A stretch of DNA of 64,000 nucleotides from Rouxiella sp. WC2420 (GCF_041200025.1 NZ_CP165628.1:1860001-1924000); one strand, 5' to 3'; shown: positions 28,346-39,094, numbered from the stretch's first letter. Notes: a model not told the origin generated them from the letters alone. A program made the numbers and translations.

Positions 28346-29743
28346 TTACTCCTGTTCGCTTACTTTTACAGACGCCAGCCACTGGTTGACATCATCAATT
28401 GACTGGCGCAGCAATTTTTCAAATTCTGGCTTATCGGCGAGAGTGGCAAATAGCTTACTGTCGCGGGCGTACAAGGCGACAGGGTCTTTCGCCGCAAACA
28501 GCTGTTGTACTGCCTGAGCATCCAAAATGCCATCTTGATAAGTATAGGGCAGCTGATTAGCTACCCAGCGTTGCATAAACACGAAGAATAGTGCAGGTAA
28601 CATACTGGTGGCTTTCGGTACTTCGCCACGCTGATAGCATTCAATCAGTGTCGGGGTGATAAACCCTGGGATCTTGGAGAATCCATCGGCAGCAACTCGT
28701 TGATTGGTATCTTGAATGTAAGGGTTGCCAAAGCGTTCAAGCACGACATCGCGATAGGCATTTAAATCCAGTGGGCTGGGTGTCAGGCTTGGAATTACGT
28801 CTTCAGTCACATAGCGATAAGCCATTTGACAGATAGCCTCGGTCTGCGTGCTCTCGTGAATGTACTGCTGGCCAATCAACGTTCCGGCCCAGGCAATACA
28901 GCTGTGGCTCGCATTGAGAATGCGGATTTTCGCCTCTTCATACGGCAGCACTGACTCCACCATCTGCACCTCGACCTGCTCCAAATCAGGGCGACCGGCG
29001 ATGAAAAGGTCCTCAATCACCCATTGAATAAAGCTTTCTGCCATCACTGCGGCCTGATCCTCTTTTCCAGTCTGCTGTTTGACTCGCACGGCGACTTCTG
29101 AAGAGGGGCGTGGAGTAATACGGTCGACCATGGTATTCGGGCTGCGGGTGTTTTTAGCTATCCATTGTAATAGCTCGGGTTTATTACGCAGCGTGAGAAA
29201 TTGCGTCAGGCCATGATGGAAGCGGTCACCGTTGTGACGTAAGTTATCGCAGTTGAGTAGGGTAACCGGGCCACCTTTATTGTGTTGGCGATGCTGCAAA
29301 ATATGGCTAATTGCGCCATAAATAGTCCGGCATTCACCCTGCAAATCGGCGCGGATATCACTATTGTTCTGGTCCAGATTGAACTGGTGATCGAGGTAAT
29401 ATCCGCTCTCGGTCACGGTAAAAGAAATTACTTTGGTCTCAGCTTTTTCACCCTGAGCAATCAGTTGCGACAGCTCGGCATCCCACGGCAAGATTTTCTT
29501 AATCGAGGTAATGGTTTCATAGGCGCGCTCACCGGCAGGCGTGACGGTTTCCAGAACATACTCGCCATTTTGCGTGGCTAAATGATTGAGCAAAGGGGTG
29601 GCGTCGTCGCGAATATTTCCCAAGGCAATTGACCAGCGGGTGTCACCGGCCTGAATCAGCCGGTGAAGATATACGGCCTGATGGGCTCGATGAAACGAAC
29701 CTGCGCCGATGTGCATCCAAACCGCTTGCTGAGAATTATTCAT
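28346..29743 (-). CDS. dalD: D-arabinitol 4-dehydrogenase
   Basis: A 465-residue member of the long-chain polyol dehydrogenases, which oxidise D-arabinitol to D-xylulose with NAD+. It has [20 protein letters not shown] at the N-terminus, DRITPRPS and the [11 protein letters not shown] segment containing the catalytic-region lysine neighbourhood. The frame starts at 29758, but ATG 29743 has GGAG seven bases ahead and fits the family start MNNSQQ. It is first in the operon and divergent from a SorC-type regulator. Confidence 0.9.
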   Translation of the reverse strand: MNNSQQAVWMHIGAGSFHRAHQAVYLHRLIQAGDTRWSIALGNIRDDATPLLNHLATQNGEYVLETVTPAGERAYETITSIKKILPWDAELSQLIAQGEKAETKVISFTVTESGYYLDHQFNLDQNNSDIRADLQGECRTIYGAISHILQHRQHNKGGPVTLLNCDNLRHNGDRFHHGLTQFLTLRNKPELLQWIAKNTRSPNTMVDRITPRPSSEVAVRVKQQTGKEDQAAVMAESFIQWVIEDLFIAGRPDLEQVEVQMVESVLPYEEAKIRILNASHSCIAWAGTLIGQQYIHESTQTEAICQMAYRYVTEDVIPSLTPSPLDLNAYRDVVLERFGNPYIQDTNQRVAADGFSKIPGFITPTLIECYQRGEVPKATSMLPALFFVFMQRWVANQLPYTYQDGILDAQAVQQLFAAKDPVALYARDSKLFATLADKPEFEKLLRQSIDDVNQWLASVKVSEQE

Positions 29744-29945
29744 AATTTGCTCCGACATTTTCTGCTGAATGGGCTTAAGCTCTATTAAAGGGCTTTTGCT
29801 TTGATGGGTGACAGCTTAATTAAACTTTTGCCCGTTAAATGGGCTTTAGCTCACATTCTTGTTATCTTTCTTTTAAACTCGATCACGCTAAACAGTGAAT
29901 ATCGATAAAATACCCAGCATAAACAGCCATGATCAGAGGCCAGCA

Positions 29946-30890
29946 ATGAACAAGAATGATAAAAAAATGGATCAGGCCGCACGGGCTGCGTGGATGTATT
30001 ACGTTGCCGGGCAGACTCAGCATGAGATAGCCGAAGCATTGGGGATTTCACGTCAAGTGGCGCAGCGCCTAGTGGCTAGCGCTATTGAAAGCGGATTGGT
30101 CTCGGTGCACATTTCCCATTCGGTGGGTAACTGTATGGCACTCGAATCGCAGTTGCGGCAAGTGTACGGGCTGAGTGTTTGTCAGGTGGTTCCGTCGCAC
30201 GGGATGAGTCAATCCGCAATGTTGCACGCCATTGCGGTAGCGGGGGCCGAGGTGATGACGCAGTTTATACGCCGCGAACAGGCCACCATTATAGGCGTCG
30301 GATCGGGCAGAACGCTCAAAGCGGCGATTGACGAGCTCGACGACGTTGAACGCCCGCAGCACAGTTGCGTATCGCTGATTGGCGCGATTGCTTCTGACGG
30401 TTCCTGTACTCGCTACGATGTCCCGCTGCTAATGGCCGAAAAAACGCAGGGGCGTTATTTCATTCTGCCCGCGCCTTTATTTGCCGATAGCGAACAGGAC
30501 AGGGAAGGCTGGTGCAATCATCGTATTTATCGCACCGTGAGCGAAAAAGCGCGGCAGGCGGACGTCACCTTTACCGGCATTGGGACTATCGGCCCAGACT
30601 GCCCGCTGCATTTGGACGGATTTATATCGTTGGATCAGGTCAAAAAACTTAACGCTGCGGGGGCGATTGGCGAAATGGTCGGGCATTTTATCGGCGCTGA
30701 CGGCCAGCGAATTGACAGCGAACTGAATCCTCGACTGACCAGCGTCGGATTGCATCCGCAACCCGATAGACCGGTGATTGCCATGGCGGGAGGAGAGGAC
30801 AAATATTTGGCGATTCGCGCCGCGCTCAAAGGCGGTTGGATCAACGGATTAGTCACGGATGAGTTAAGCGCGATGGCATTATTGGGCTAA
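29946..30890 (+). CDS. dalR: SorC-family regulator of the D-arabinitol genes
   Basis: A 314-residue regulator with an N-terminal helix-turn-helix (AAWMYYVAGQTQHEIAEALG, then ISRQVAQRLVASAIESGLV) and a sugar-binding domain with IIGVGSGRTLKAAIDEL and MAGGEDKYLAIRAALKGGWI. SorC/DeoR-like DalR represses dal in Klebsiella; the same role is inferred from its divergent position. The frame extends upstream to 29895, but ATG 29946 has AGAGG six bases ahead. Confidence 0.88.
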   Translation: MNKNDKKMDQAARAAWMYYVAGQTQHEIAEALGISRQVAQRLVASAIESGLVSVHISHSVGNCMALESQLRQVYGLSVCQVVPSHGMSQSAMLHAIAVAGAEVMTQFIRREQATIIGVGSGRTLKAAIDELDDVERPQHSCVSLIGAIASDGSCTRYDVPLLMAEKTQGRYFILPAPLFADSEQDREGWCNHRIYRTVSEKARQADVTFTGIGTIGPDCPLHLDGFISLDQVKKLNAAGAIGEMVGHFIGADGQRIDSELNPRLTSVGLHPQPDRPVIAMAGGEDKYLAIRAALKGGWINGLVTDELSAMALLG

Positions 30891-30959
30891 CTGCCAAGCA
30901 AGTCCCGTGTATCTCTGCCCTAACCATCAAGAGCTTAAGATGAAATACACGGGAAGCGT

Positions 30960-32171
30960 TTAGTGCAACACGCTGCCTTCGGTCATTGAAGATTCGGCAA
31001 ATTTTTTGCCGTAACGTCGCAGAGTGTAAATCGCCACACCCAACGCAATGACTCCGAAGCCACCGCCGACAAAGCCGACATCCGCCATGTTCAGATAAAT
31101 ACTGACTTGGCTGCCAATTAGCGCGCCGCCACCAATCGCGATATTAATAATCCCCGAGAGCAGCGACATTGCCACGTCAGTCGCATCCTGAGCCATCGAC
31201 AGCACTTTGACTTGCAGACTCAGGCCGATCATCGTCATCGCCATGCCCCAGAACAGGGACAATATCACCAGACTGGTTGTGTTATGTGACAGCGGCAACA
31301 GCAACATCATGCTTAGCATCAGCACCGTCAGACAGGTAATCATCACGCCGGACGGGAAGCTGTGGTTCAGTCGGGTGAAGATATAGCTGCCGACAATACC
31401 CGCTAGCCCGAACAGTAGCAGCAGTAAAGTCGTGAAGTTTTCATTGTAACCGGCGACGCGTTGCAGGAACGGTTCGATGTAGCTGTAAGCAGTATAATGT
31501 GCAGCAAAAACAATCACTGTCACCAAGTAAATCAGCACCAGCGCAGGCCGTTTAAACAGTTCCGGCACACTTTTCAGAGAGCCTGAGTTGTTGCTTGGTA
31601 GCAGAGGCAACAGCTTAATCAGCAAGATCATGGTGATCAACGCGCCACCGCCGATAATCAGGAAGGTTGCACGCCAGCCGAGCAGCTGACCGATAACCCG
31701 GCCTAATGGCAGGCCCAACACCATAGCCAATGCCGTGCCGGTGGTGAGTAGGCCAAGGGCTTGCGCTTTTTTACCCGGAGGAGCAACGCGCAGCGCCAGC
31801 GAGGCAGTAATCGACCAGAAAATTGCGTGCGACAGGGCGATACCGACTCGAGAAATCATCAGCACCATAAAGTTCCAGGCAAATCCGGAGAGAATATGGC
31901 TGGCGATGAACATCACGAAGACGCCAATCAGCAGCTTGCGACGTTCCATCTTGCCGGTCAGCAACATCAGCGGCAGTGAGAACAGGGCGACCACCCACGC
32001 ATAAACCGTGAGCATGATACCGACTTGAGCGGCGGTCATTGAAAAGCTTTGTCCGATATCCGTCAACAGACCGACAGGCACAAACTCAGTGGTATTAAAA
32101 ATGAACGCTGCCAGAGTCAAACTCAATACTCTGAACCAGCCCTCTGAGCGAGAAGACATCGTAGTTTGCAT
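30960..32171 (-). CDS. sotB: Sugar efflux transporter
   Basis: A 403-residue MFS exporter very close to the E. coli SotB (YdeA) sequence as I recall it. It has [56 protein letters not shown] and [16 protein letters not shown]. SotB exports arabinose and IPTG-like sugars. It is a single gene, convergent with dalR across 69 bases. Confidence 0.9.
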   Translation of the reverse strand: MQTTMSSRSEGWFRVLSLTLAAFIFNTTEFVPVGLLTDIGQSFSMTAAQVGIMLTVYAWVVALFSLPLMLLTGKMERRKLLIGVFVMFIASHILSGFAWNFMVLMISRVGIALSHAIFWSITASLALRVAPPGKKAQALGLLTTGTALAMVLGLPLGRVIGQLLGWRATFLIIGGGALITMILLIKLLPLLPSNNSGSLKSVPELFKRPALVLIYLVTVIVFAAHYTAYSYIEPFLQRVAGYNENFTTLLLLLFGLAGIVGSYIFTRLNHSFPSGVMITCLTVLMLSMMLLLPLSHNTTSLVILSLFWGMAMTMIGLSLQVKVLSMAQDATDVAMSLLSGIINIAIGGGALIGSQVSIYLNMADVGFVGGGFGVIALGVAIYTLRRYGKKFAESSMTEGSVLH

Positions 32172-32634
32172 AAATTAAAACCAGGAAAAATGAGTGATCA
32201 GTAATCTGAACTCAGGCCAAATGGCTAAGCTCTGCGATAATTTTAATGGAAAATCAAGCCGTTTACGTTTCTGGATAAGCAAGTTAAAGAAAGAGCGTAG
32301 CAGATAAAGTGTGATCTAACGCACAAGAAAGGCATTCTACTCTTTGAGTAAGTGATTTGTCGTTCGTTTTATGGCTTAAACCGACAATTTTCTTGATGAA
32401 TTTGCCTCATATCATCATATTTTAACGACAAGTTTTAATAATGCTGCATATGTAAATTGATTGTAAAAGATAAGTTTTTTTATTTTGGAAGACATCTTCC
32501 TGATCTAGTTAATCCCCTTTGCTCACATTTATGAACTCTGACATTTTCAATGCTGAAAGGGGATTACTCCGGCGTTTTTTATAGCAACCAGATTGAATTT
32601 AATCGTTTGTCGTTAAAACTAATGCGACTTAGAC
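32172..32634. other. AT-rich intergenic region upstream of sotB
   Basis: 463 bases without a credible gene. It must hold the sotB promoter. A 10-bp inverted repeat, AATCCCCTTT (32511-32520) and AAAGGGGATT (32556-32565), encloses 35 bases; it could form a hairpin near the 3' end of the glutathione transferase gene but lacks an adjacent T run. Confidence 0.4.
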
Positions 32635-33243
32635 TTAACGCCACGAGTATTTCTGAAACTCAGGCAGGCTCTCCATACGCTGAGTGACCTGTTCGATTGC
32701 ACTAAATTGACGTTCTGCTAATACCTGCGGGATCATATGCTGAATAAAGCTCCAAACCACCGCCGTGGTGATACTGACCTGGTCAATAGCGCCGGATAAA
32801 TTGTTTCTCTCTTTCAAAGCAAGATTCCAACCCTCGCAGGCGGCCAGCAATTGTCCCGTTACGCGCTCGACCCAAGGCTGATGCTGCTTTTCATCGGGAC
32901 GGAGCTTGTGTTCATAAACAAATTGCACCGCTTTTTCACTGGCCGCCAGTGCCAGTCCCAATATTGATAAATCCTCTGCCAACGTCTTGGTTTCCTTTGG
33001 CAACAGCTTATGTTCGGCGGGTGCCAGAGTTTCGAAAAAGCCGATAATCAGCGTCGAATCCATTAGTAGCTGGCCATTGTCCAACGTTAGAGTAGGTGCC
33101 TTTACTACCGGATTAACTTTAGTGAACTCCTCGAAATGGCTAAACACAGAAAAAGGAACGTGTTCAAACTTGATACCATAAAGCTCGAGAGAAATAGCCA
33201 CGCGCCTAACGTAAGGAGAATCCAGCATGCCAAAAAGTTTCAT
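32635..33243 (-). CDS. Glutathione S-transferase family protein
   Basis: A 202-residue protein with a thioredoxin-like N-terminal domain (MKLFGMLDSPYVRRVAISLE, then NPVVKAPTLTLDNGQLLMDS) and a helical C-terminal domain. The likely activating residue is Ser9 in the LDSPYVRR segment. It resembles YfcF/YibF-type GSTs with no assigned substrate. A 31-base gap separates it from the helicase gene upstream, on the same strand. Confidence 0.85.
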   Translation of the reverse strand: MKLFGMLDSPYVRRVAISLELYGIKFEHVPFSVFSHFEEFTKVNPVVKAPTLTLDNGQLLMDSTLIIGFFETLAPAEHKLLPKETKTLAEDLSILGLALAASEKAVQFVYEHKLRPDEKQHQPWVERVTGQLLAACEGWNLALKERNNLSGAIDQVSITTAVVWSFIQHMIPQVLAERQFSAIEQVTQRMESLPEFQKYSWR

Positions 33244-33274
33244 TGTTTTTCCTGTCTGTAAGTGGGTTGCTGCC

Positions 33275-35956
33275 CTAAATAACTAACTCTTCCTGAAGAA
33301 TATTAGTCAAAAACGCCTCAATTTTAGCCTCTATTTGACTATCGATCGTTCTTAATCGCAGCAGACCAATCTGGCACTCGCTGAGAATCGCATCTTTTAA
33401 CGCATCACGCTCGCGTTGCTCAGTGCTTTCATGAGAACCGCCATCTACCTCAATGACGGCCAATGGCTGTTTTCCAACGCGGTAATATAAAACAAAATCA
33501 CAGCTGGCCCCCTGAGCAATAAATTCTAATTGGCGGGAAGTAAAACGGCTATCGCTGCTAGCTACGATTTGTCTGAGAGGGACTTGAGCATGCATAACCA
33601 ATGAATGATAGGCCGGATAACTAAGAGATTCATTAATCAATTGCCTGGTAATTTTTTCGGAGAGGTACCCGGGATCATTATGATTGAGGCGCGCTTTGAG
33701 CTTTTCCAAGGAGCGGTCGTACTCCTCATAAAGCAAATCAAATGCGCTGACCACTGGGCTGTAATGCAGGTGGCCTTCATTTGCATAGTAAGTCATGTAG
33801 CGGATAAGTGCCGCAATATGCTGATTATTTTTGGCAAATACATTATCCCCAGTGACCAATGTAAAATTACTTTTCGCCCTTGAGACTGCTACATTAATTA
33901 ATTGAGGGCTATCAACAAAAGAGATTTCCTTATCTTTAGCTTTCTTGTCTAGTACTGTAGAAAAAACAACTCCCTCACATTCTCTACCCTGAAATTTATG
34001 AACAGTTGAACTAATAAATTCATTTTGCAGGGTTTTACTGGAGAGATTAACCTGCGCATTGTAAGGTGCTAGGAAAACTCTACTGCCGGACTCTTCCCAC
34101 TCCAGCGTATTTAATGACTCTAGCTCACGCAGATTTTTGTTATTACGCGCATGATTACCTTTAGCCGTTACCACTAGCGACAAAGCTGATTCGCCATTAT
34201 CATGCGTCATAGCAATCAGTTTATTATTATAAAATTGTAAATTACAGAATTGAATAATTTTGGGGTGGCAGCGGTAATGTTCTTTCAACAGTGTTAACGG
34301 CAATGTGTCATCATATAGGGAAATAAGAGAGTCCAGCAAACTATGGCTTTGACAGTCATAATACACGACTGGAGGGGGAAGGTTATTATCTTCGGGGACG
34401 TGAGACAACTGTTTGCGATCTCCAACCACTATGATATTTTTGGCGCACCCCAAAGCAAGTATCCCTGGAATAATATCTTGTTGTGATGCTTCATCAATAA
34501 TAACATAATCAAGCAAGGTTCCTGGCGCCAAACTGTTAATAATTGAGTGCGTACTACTTCCAATCACGGGATAACGTTTTAAGAAGTTTCCAAAGTCATG
34601 CTGATAATTACTTTCTTCAAATTTTATTTTTAATTGAATCGATTGCCTGAGATGGGCTCGAAGATAAGCCATAGAGTTTTGCCTAACGTTCTGCTGTAAA
34701 GTCTCGACATCATTGTCTTTAAATATCCTTTCGATATCAGCCAGCGCCTCACGAGCCTTTTTAATGCGAGTTACATAATAATGACGCTGTAAGGAATAGA
34801 ATATTGACTGTCTTTTTCCCAATGTGTTCAATGGTGTTGTTTTAACAATCGTATATTTTAAAAACAACGAGAACCTATTGCGAAGGCTGAGCCGGTTTAT
34901 TTTAAATGATTGCAGCAAGGCCATCAGATCGGTGATTTTGTGTTGATTCAGCCGATAACGTTTAACGTTGGGAAGGTGAGTAATATCTTCACTTTCCAGC
35001 CATCGGTCGAGATATTTTTCTTCAATGACTAACTCGTCTATCTCAGCACGAAGAGCAGCAACTTTATTCTGCGCAAGAAGGTGTTTTGTCAAACGTGATA
35101 TTTGTTTTGCAATGACATCAATTTCGGGGGCCTTTGCTAAAGGGGCTGCTGGAATCATGGGTTGATTGCGAAAAAAATTACCGCGATTCGAACTACTGCC
35201 TAATCGTGCAACCACATAATCCAGTTCCTCTTTTTTCAGTTTATCGTATACATTATCAACGGCTGTATTGTTGTTGGAAACAATAGCAACGCTACGATTT
35301 TGAATCAGAATGTTAGAGATAATATTGAGGATTGTCTGTGTCTTGCCTGTTCCTGGCGGCCCTTCGATCACGGATATTTGGGCGCTAAATGCTTGCTCGA
35401 CGGCTTTCATTTGGCTTTCGTTCAAACCGAAAGGGTAAATGTAATTATTGGGAGCAGTGCGTGGGATGTTTTTGCCGTTGCAATAGGCTTCCAATGCCGT
35501 ATCGGGATGCGGAACGATTTTATCCAGCTGACGTTCTATATTTTCAGCAATATTTTTTTTATCGTATTCAGCGCTTTTAGTACGCAGTTGGGCAATTTCA
35601 CGAAAATAGCGGTAAATCATCCCATTTTTCAATGCAGTGGAAGGAAAAACCTGCACATCATCTTTTTTCATAAGATAAGGTTTTTTAGTGTTCGGATAAT
35701 AAATGCAGGCATACTTTTCACCGATTATTTCAGCGTAGTCAATAATTTTTATATTTGGCTTGTTCTTTTGTACAAGCAAAGTACCCTTTAAGCGAGTCGT
35801 GGGTACAACGCGGCAATATTCTAATGGACGGGAATAGCTTTTACCCGAAAGATAGTGGCAGGTGAGCTTTATGCACTCTTCTTTTTTATTGTAACTTAAG
35901 GTCCAGTCCTTGAGTTGTGATGTTTTATCTTGGTTATCCATGTACACCCTGACCAT
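33275..35956 (-). CDS. SF1 (UPF1-like) helicase fused to a PD-(D/E)XK-type nuclease domain
   Basis: An 893-residue protein. Residues 1-170 are of unknown fold. The helicase core starts at Walker A GPPGTGKT (199-206) and continues with YVIIDEASQQ (Walker B), VVGDRKQL (motif III), KEHYRCHP (IV), STVHKFQGRE (V) and NVAVSRAKSNF (VI), the UPF1/DNA2 order. About 240 residues between motifs I and II form an inserted, partly coiled-coil region. The C-terminus has Asp820, then AVIEVDGGSHE at 835-845, as in DUF2726/PD-(D/E)XK nucleases. Helicase-nuclease fusions of this kind often occur in defence islands. ATG 35956 has GGAG upstream; ATG 35941 is also possible. It is isolated, AT-rich and next to a toxin locus. 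Confidence 0.8.
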   Translation of the reverse strand: MVRVYMDNQDKTSQLKDWTLSYNKKEECIKLTCHYLSGKSYSRPLEYCRVVPTTRLKGTLLVQKNKPNIKIIDYAEIIGEKYACIYYPNTKKPYLMKKDDVQVFPSTALKNGMIYRYFREIAQLRTKSAEYDKKNIAENIERQLDKIVPHPDTALEAYCNGKNIPRTAPNNYIYPFGLNESQMKAVEQAFSAQISVIEGPPGTGKTQTILNIISNILIQNRSVAIVSNNNTAVDNVYDKLKKEELDYVVARLGSSSNRGNFFRNQPMIPAAPLAKAPEIDVIAKQISRLTKHLLAQNKVAALRAEIDELVIEEKYLDRWLESEDITHLPNVKRYRLNQHKITDLMALLQSFKINRLSLRNRFSLFLKYTIVKTTPLNTLGKRQSIFYSLQRHYYVTRIKKAREALADIERIFKDNDVETLQQNVRQNSMAYLRAHLRQSIQLKIKFEESNYQHDFGNFLKRYPVIGSSTHSIINSLAPGTLLDYVIIDEASQQDIIPGILALGCAKNIIVVGDRKQLSHVPEDNNLPPPVVYYDCQSHSLLDSLISLYDDTLPLTLLKEHYRCHPKIIQFCNLQFYNNKLIAMTHDNGESALSLVVTAKGNHARNNKNLRELESLNTLEWEESGSRVFLAPYNAQVNLSSKTLQNEFISSTVHKFQGRECEGVVFSTVLDKKAKDKEISFVDSPQLINVAVSRAKSNFTLVTGDNVFAKNNQHIAALIRYMTYYANEGHLHYSPVVSAFDLLYEEYDRSLEKLKARLNHNDPGYLSEKITRQLINESLSYPAYHSLVMHAQVPLRQIVASSDSRFTSRQLEFIAQGASCDFVLYYRVGKQPLAVIEVDGGSHESTEQRERDALKDAILSECQIGLLRLRTIDSQIEAKIEAFLTNILQEELVI

Positions 35957-36538
35957 TTTCTCTTCTCCATGAGTTTGTTATTATTTACCACTATACTCGC
36001 CAGTTTCCTCAAGGTGAAGCTACCTCAGTTGAATCTATGAAATTAAAAAATCCATAAATATCTTCACATCTGGTCTTCATGTTATTAATTATTTAATCTT
36101 GACGAGCTAAGCTAAATTAAAAAATTTATTACAAGCATAAGCGGCATGCTCATAATTGCGTTTTAATAATCTGACTGTCAATTAAGTAGAGTTATACAGC
36201 CGCGACTGAAACAGTTCACATTATTTGGCTAAAAACATTGCGTGATTATATTGAGGTCTTGTACATTACACGCCGAAAAATTACTTTGACCAAAGCCTGT
36301 TTTTAATTATTTCCGCATTGTCCCTAACCTTGCCACCCTGGTTGCAATTACTGAACAGGATCCAAATATCTCTGTAAGGTTTGAGACGCGTCTTCTAGTT
36401 ATCCGCAGTGATCAGATTTCGTCTGTGATTGCTTCGAAAACCATGTCTTAGCAATATGTTAGATAATGCTTTTAAGTCAAATTAAGGATCGGTTAGTATT
36501 GCTGATATTTTAACCATGAAAATGACAAGGAAAAAGGA
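35957..36538. other. AT-rich intergenic region between helicase and PAAR loci
   Basis: 582 AT-rich bases with no credible ORF or RNA gene that I can recognise. The base composition is lower in G+C than the flanking backbone. It should contain divergent promoters for the helicase-nuclease gene and the PAAR operon. Confidence 0.4.
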
Positions 36539-37027
36539 ATGAACTGTCAATATACCAATGAACTGACCCCGGAACTGCTGGCAACAATAGGTCAATCCCC
36601 GTTTACGGCGGAACAACTGGCCGGGATGAATAATGAAGCGCGTGCGCTCATCGCTGTACAGCAGGAGTATTGCCGCCAGCATCCTGTTAATGCCATATAT
36701 CGTTTTGCCGTGGAGGGTGGCCATACCAGAAAGGGCGGCACAGTTCGTGCAGCATACAACGGAAACGAAATCGAACTTCCAGATGGTAAAAAGGTGAATG
36801 TTGCGCTGGAAGGTGATGAAGTTGTTTACCCTGATGGCAGAACGGCGAAAATTGTAGCAGATGCGGGTAAAAGGAGTGAGGTCAACAGTCGCAGTGTAGC
36901 ACTCGTCGGCAGCCATCTGGATAACGGTGATGAGATTATCTGCACACTCTGCAATGGAGCAATGATTGTCGGACGTGAAGGAGAGGCAATGCCTGATGAT
37001 TTCCTGTCATCTGCTGAGGTGGCGTAA
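36539..37027 (+). CDS. PAAR-like accessory protein of a toxin operon
   Basis: A 162-residue protein whose second half (EGGHTRKGGTVRAA, then VNSRSVALVGSHLDNGDEI) has the repeated short strands and glycines of PAAR-type spike tips. Two cysteines occur in CTLCNGAM. Its stop and the next start share one base pair step (TAATGG), so translation is coupled with the PAAR-toxin gene. It may pair with that effector as a second tip or as an adaptor on a type VI secretion apparatus, whose core genes are not in this window. Confidence 0.65.
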   Translation: MNCQYTNELTPELLATIGQSPFTAEQLAGMNNEARALIAVQQEYCRQHPVNAIYRFAVEGGHTRKGGTVRAAYNGNEIELPDGKKVNVALEGDEVVYPDGRTAKIVADAGKRSEVNSRSVALVGSHLDNGDEIICTLCNGAMIVGREGEAMPDDFLSSAEVA

Positions 37028-38637
37028 TGGGAAATCGATCTGACTGTTATGGGCGGGGAACCGCACTGGAGGGGGATAAAACAACCACGGGTGCAGAATG
37101 TATCCCCTCAATGTCCAATGATACTGAGCATGGACGCAGGGTTATTCGTGTTGGGGATAAAACAACTCCATGTCCCAAATGCGGCAAAGTGGGCGTTGTC
37201 GTCTCGGGTGAACCTCGTGACACCAACGACGGCAAAATAGCTGCGGTAGATGGTTCAATCGTGCACTGTCATTGCCCCTCTGGATCAAACCGGGTTATTG
37301 CGCCTGCAGGGCAATGGGTTGGAAGAGGTCCAGATCCTTCGATTGCTGCCCTGGCAAAATTGGTTGCTGAACGTAAGGCCGCAGAAGAAGAAAAAACTAA
37401 ACAACTGGCAGAGGAACGTGACCGCAATCGGGTATTTGCCAAATCCTGCCTTCGTGGTGATGGCTGTAACGATGCAGGGGAAGAACGTGAACCCCACACC
37501 AATTTTGCCACAATGGCATTTTATCAGGCTGTCCCTTCTTCCGATCCTGCATCTGATAATGAAGTGGTCCAACACGCTCAGACCGCCAAGAAAAAGAAAC
37601 CTGCAGAAGATATTCCTGAGCCGAAAAAACGAAGCGCCCTGTACAAATGGTGGTTTGGTAATCATAAGGAAGTCAAATACCAGCGGGCAACAGCCACAGC
37701 AGCGAGTGCAGCCAATGCACAGGTGGCGGTAGAAGGAGCCAGTGTCCTTGGTCTGGTGGGTGGAAGTGCCATTACATCAGGCACATGGGCGGTAACCACG
37801 GCTACAAGGATCGGTGAAATTGCTGCCAGTGGTCCCGGAGCACCCTTAGCTGCATTATTGGTAGGAATGTATCCCGGTAAGCTGAATGACGGTGAACAGG
37901 ATTTTATTGACCGGATGCGGCTCGAACAGATGCGTGAAGCGCCAAGTCGTGTGCGTTATACGTGGGAGCAAGACGATAAAGGTAATCCGATTCCTCACGG
38001 CTGGCATACACCACCGGGTAAGGATATGGTGCGTGTGCGCAAAATGGCGTGGGATAATGCCCGTAAGGCGTATACTTTCACTACCGAGGAACAACCACGC
38101 ATTACCATCATCTGGACGCCAGACAGTTCAGGTGTCAATGTTCCTTCAAATACAGGCAACCAGAACCCGGTAAGAATACCGAATCCAATAATTGTTGATC
38201 CGTTGCCGGAAGATACCAGTATTGAGGCTACAACCACTCCGGCACCGGAAGAGAAAGGTTTTGCGGATTATATTCTTATCTTACCGTTGCCAAATATTCC
38301 GCCGATTTATATTTATCTGAATGAAAATAAAACATCGTTTGCACATGGATACAAGCACCATCCTCCGAAGAATAAATCATGGAAAGAGATTATTGATAGC
38401 ACAAAAACAGGGCCAGCAAAATTTAAGCAAGGTGTTGATATCACAAGTATTGATCATGATGTGTGGGATACTGGAACATCTACTACGAATGGTCAAAACT
38501 GGAAGGTGAAAGAGTTCGGCATTGTTCAGGGTGCTTACAAGGGCAAAGAAACAACATGGGTTGTGACAAAGGAGTCGCAAGGCACCATACACTCTCATCC
38601 AATTGATGCTGACATAGCAAGGAAACTATTGAAATGA
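37027..38637 (+). CDS. PAAR-domain effector with S-type pyocin domain and C-terminal toxin
   Basis: A 536-residue polymorphic toxin. Residues 1-100 are a PAAR domain (GRGTALEGDKTTTGAECI, VIRVGDKTTPCPKCGK, AVDGSIVHCHCPSGSN). A lysine/glutamate-rich coil at about 110-140 and a hydrophobic alanine/glycine-rich stretch (about 225-285) follow. An S-type pyocin-like region comes next (RYTWEQDDKGNPIPHGWHTP, then RITIIWTPD). The last 120 residues are a variable toxin tip with AHGYKHHPPKNKSW and a closing TIHSHPID; I cannot name its activity, though the His/Lys-rich make-up suggests a nuclease. Its TGA overlaps the immunity start as ATGA. It is probably delivered by a type VI secretion system. Confidence 0.8.
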   Translation: MGNRSDCYGRGTALEGDKTTTGAECIPSMSNDTEHGRRVIRVGDKTTPCPKCGKVGVVVSGEPRDTNDGKIAAVDGSIVHCHCPSGSNRVIAPAGQWVGRGPDPSIAALAKLVAERKAAEEEKTKQLAEERDRNRVFAKSCLRGDGCNDAGEEREPHTNFATMAFYQAVPSSDPASDNEVVQHAQTAKKKKPAEDIPEPKKRSALYKWWFGNHKEVKYQRATATAASAANAQVAVEGASVLGLVGGSAITSGTWAVTTATRIGEIAASGPGAPLAALLVGMYPGKLNDGEQDFIDRMRLEQMREAPSRVRYTWEQDDKGNPIPHGWHTPPGKDMVRVRKMAWDNARKAYTFTTEEQPRITIIWTPDSSGVNVPSNTGNQNPVRIPNPIIVDPLPEDTSIEATTTPAPEEKGFADYILILPLPNIPPIYIYLNENKTSFAHGYKHHPPKNKSWKEIIDSTKTGPAKFKQGVDITSIDHDVWDTGTSTTNGQNWKVKEFGIVQGAYKGKETTWVVTKESQGTIHSHPIDADIARKLLK

Positions 38638-38945
38638 AAAAGAATTATATTATTTTAGGAACAGATTTTGAGCTTGATCTTTCCAACATCTTTGATGAGT
38701 TATCGTCTATTGATTTTTCACGAGGAATAGATGAACAAATAATGATTTTAGATGAAGATTTATTACAGCTTTCATTAACATCAGGGTATGTTGTTGATGT
38801 TGGTTGGTATCCAGCATTTGAAAGAGATGGTAATTTTGTTATCAATCGCATCACAAATGGGTGCTGGGATACACCAGAATATCAAAATAAAGCAGGATGG
38901 AATAAAAATGACTTAATAAATAAAATCAGAGAGGCTATTGGGTAA
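38634..38945 (+). CDS. Putative immunity protein
   Basis: A 103-residue acidic protein starting inside the last codon of the toxin gene (ATGA overlap), the classic toxin-immunity coupling. It has VVDVGWYPAFERDGNFVINR and a C-terminal helix NKNDLINKIREAI. Its A+T-rich codon use, together with that of the toxin tip, differs from the PAAR part, as expected of exchangeable toxin/immunity cassettes. It should bind and neutralise the adjacent toxin tip. Confidence 0.75.
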   Translation: MKKNYIILGTDFELDLSNIFDELSSIDFSRGIDEQIMILDEDLLQLSLTSGYVVDVGWYPAFERDGNFVINRITNGCWDTPEYQNKAGWNKNDLINKIREAIG

Positions 38946-39094
38946 AAACTATTTCTTAATAACTCTTTTCAAGAGATATGTATCCCTGATATTAAAAGAA
39001 GCCTTCGACAAATACTTTTTCTGTGAAAACAAAAGATGGTGTTCCGAAAATGATGTTTAAACCTAAAAGTAGGATGGAATATTGGGAGAAAAAA

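Noticed and set aside
36482..36916. 144-codon minus-strand frame across the PAAR-like gene
   Set aside because: Shadow of the plus-strand gene, which has the domain signal and a ribosome binding site.
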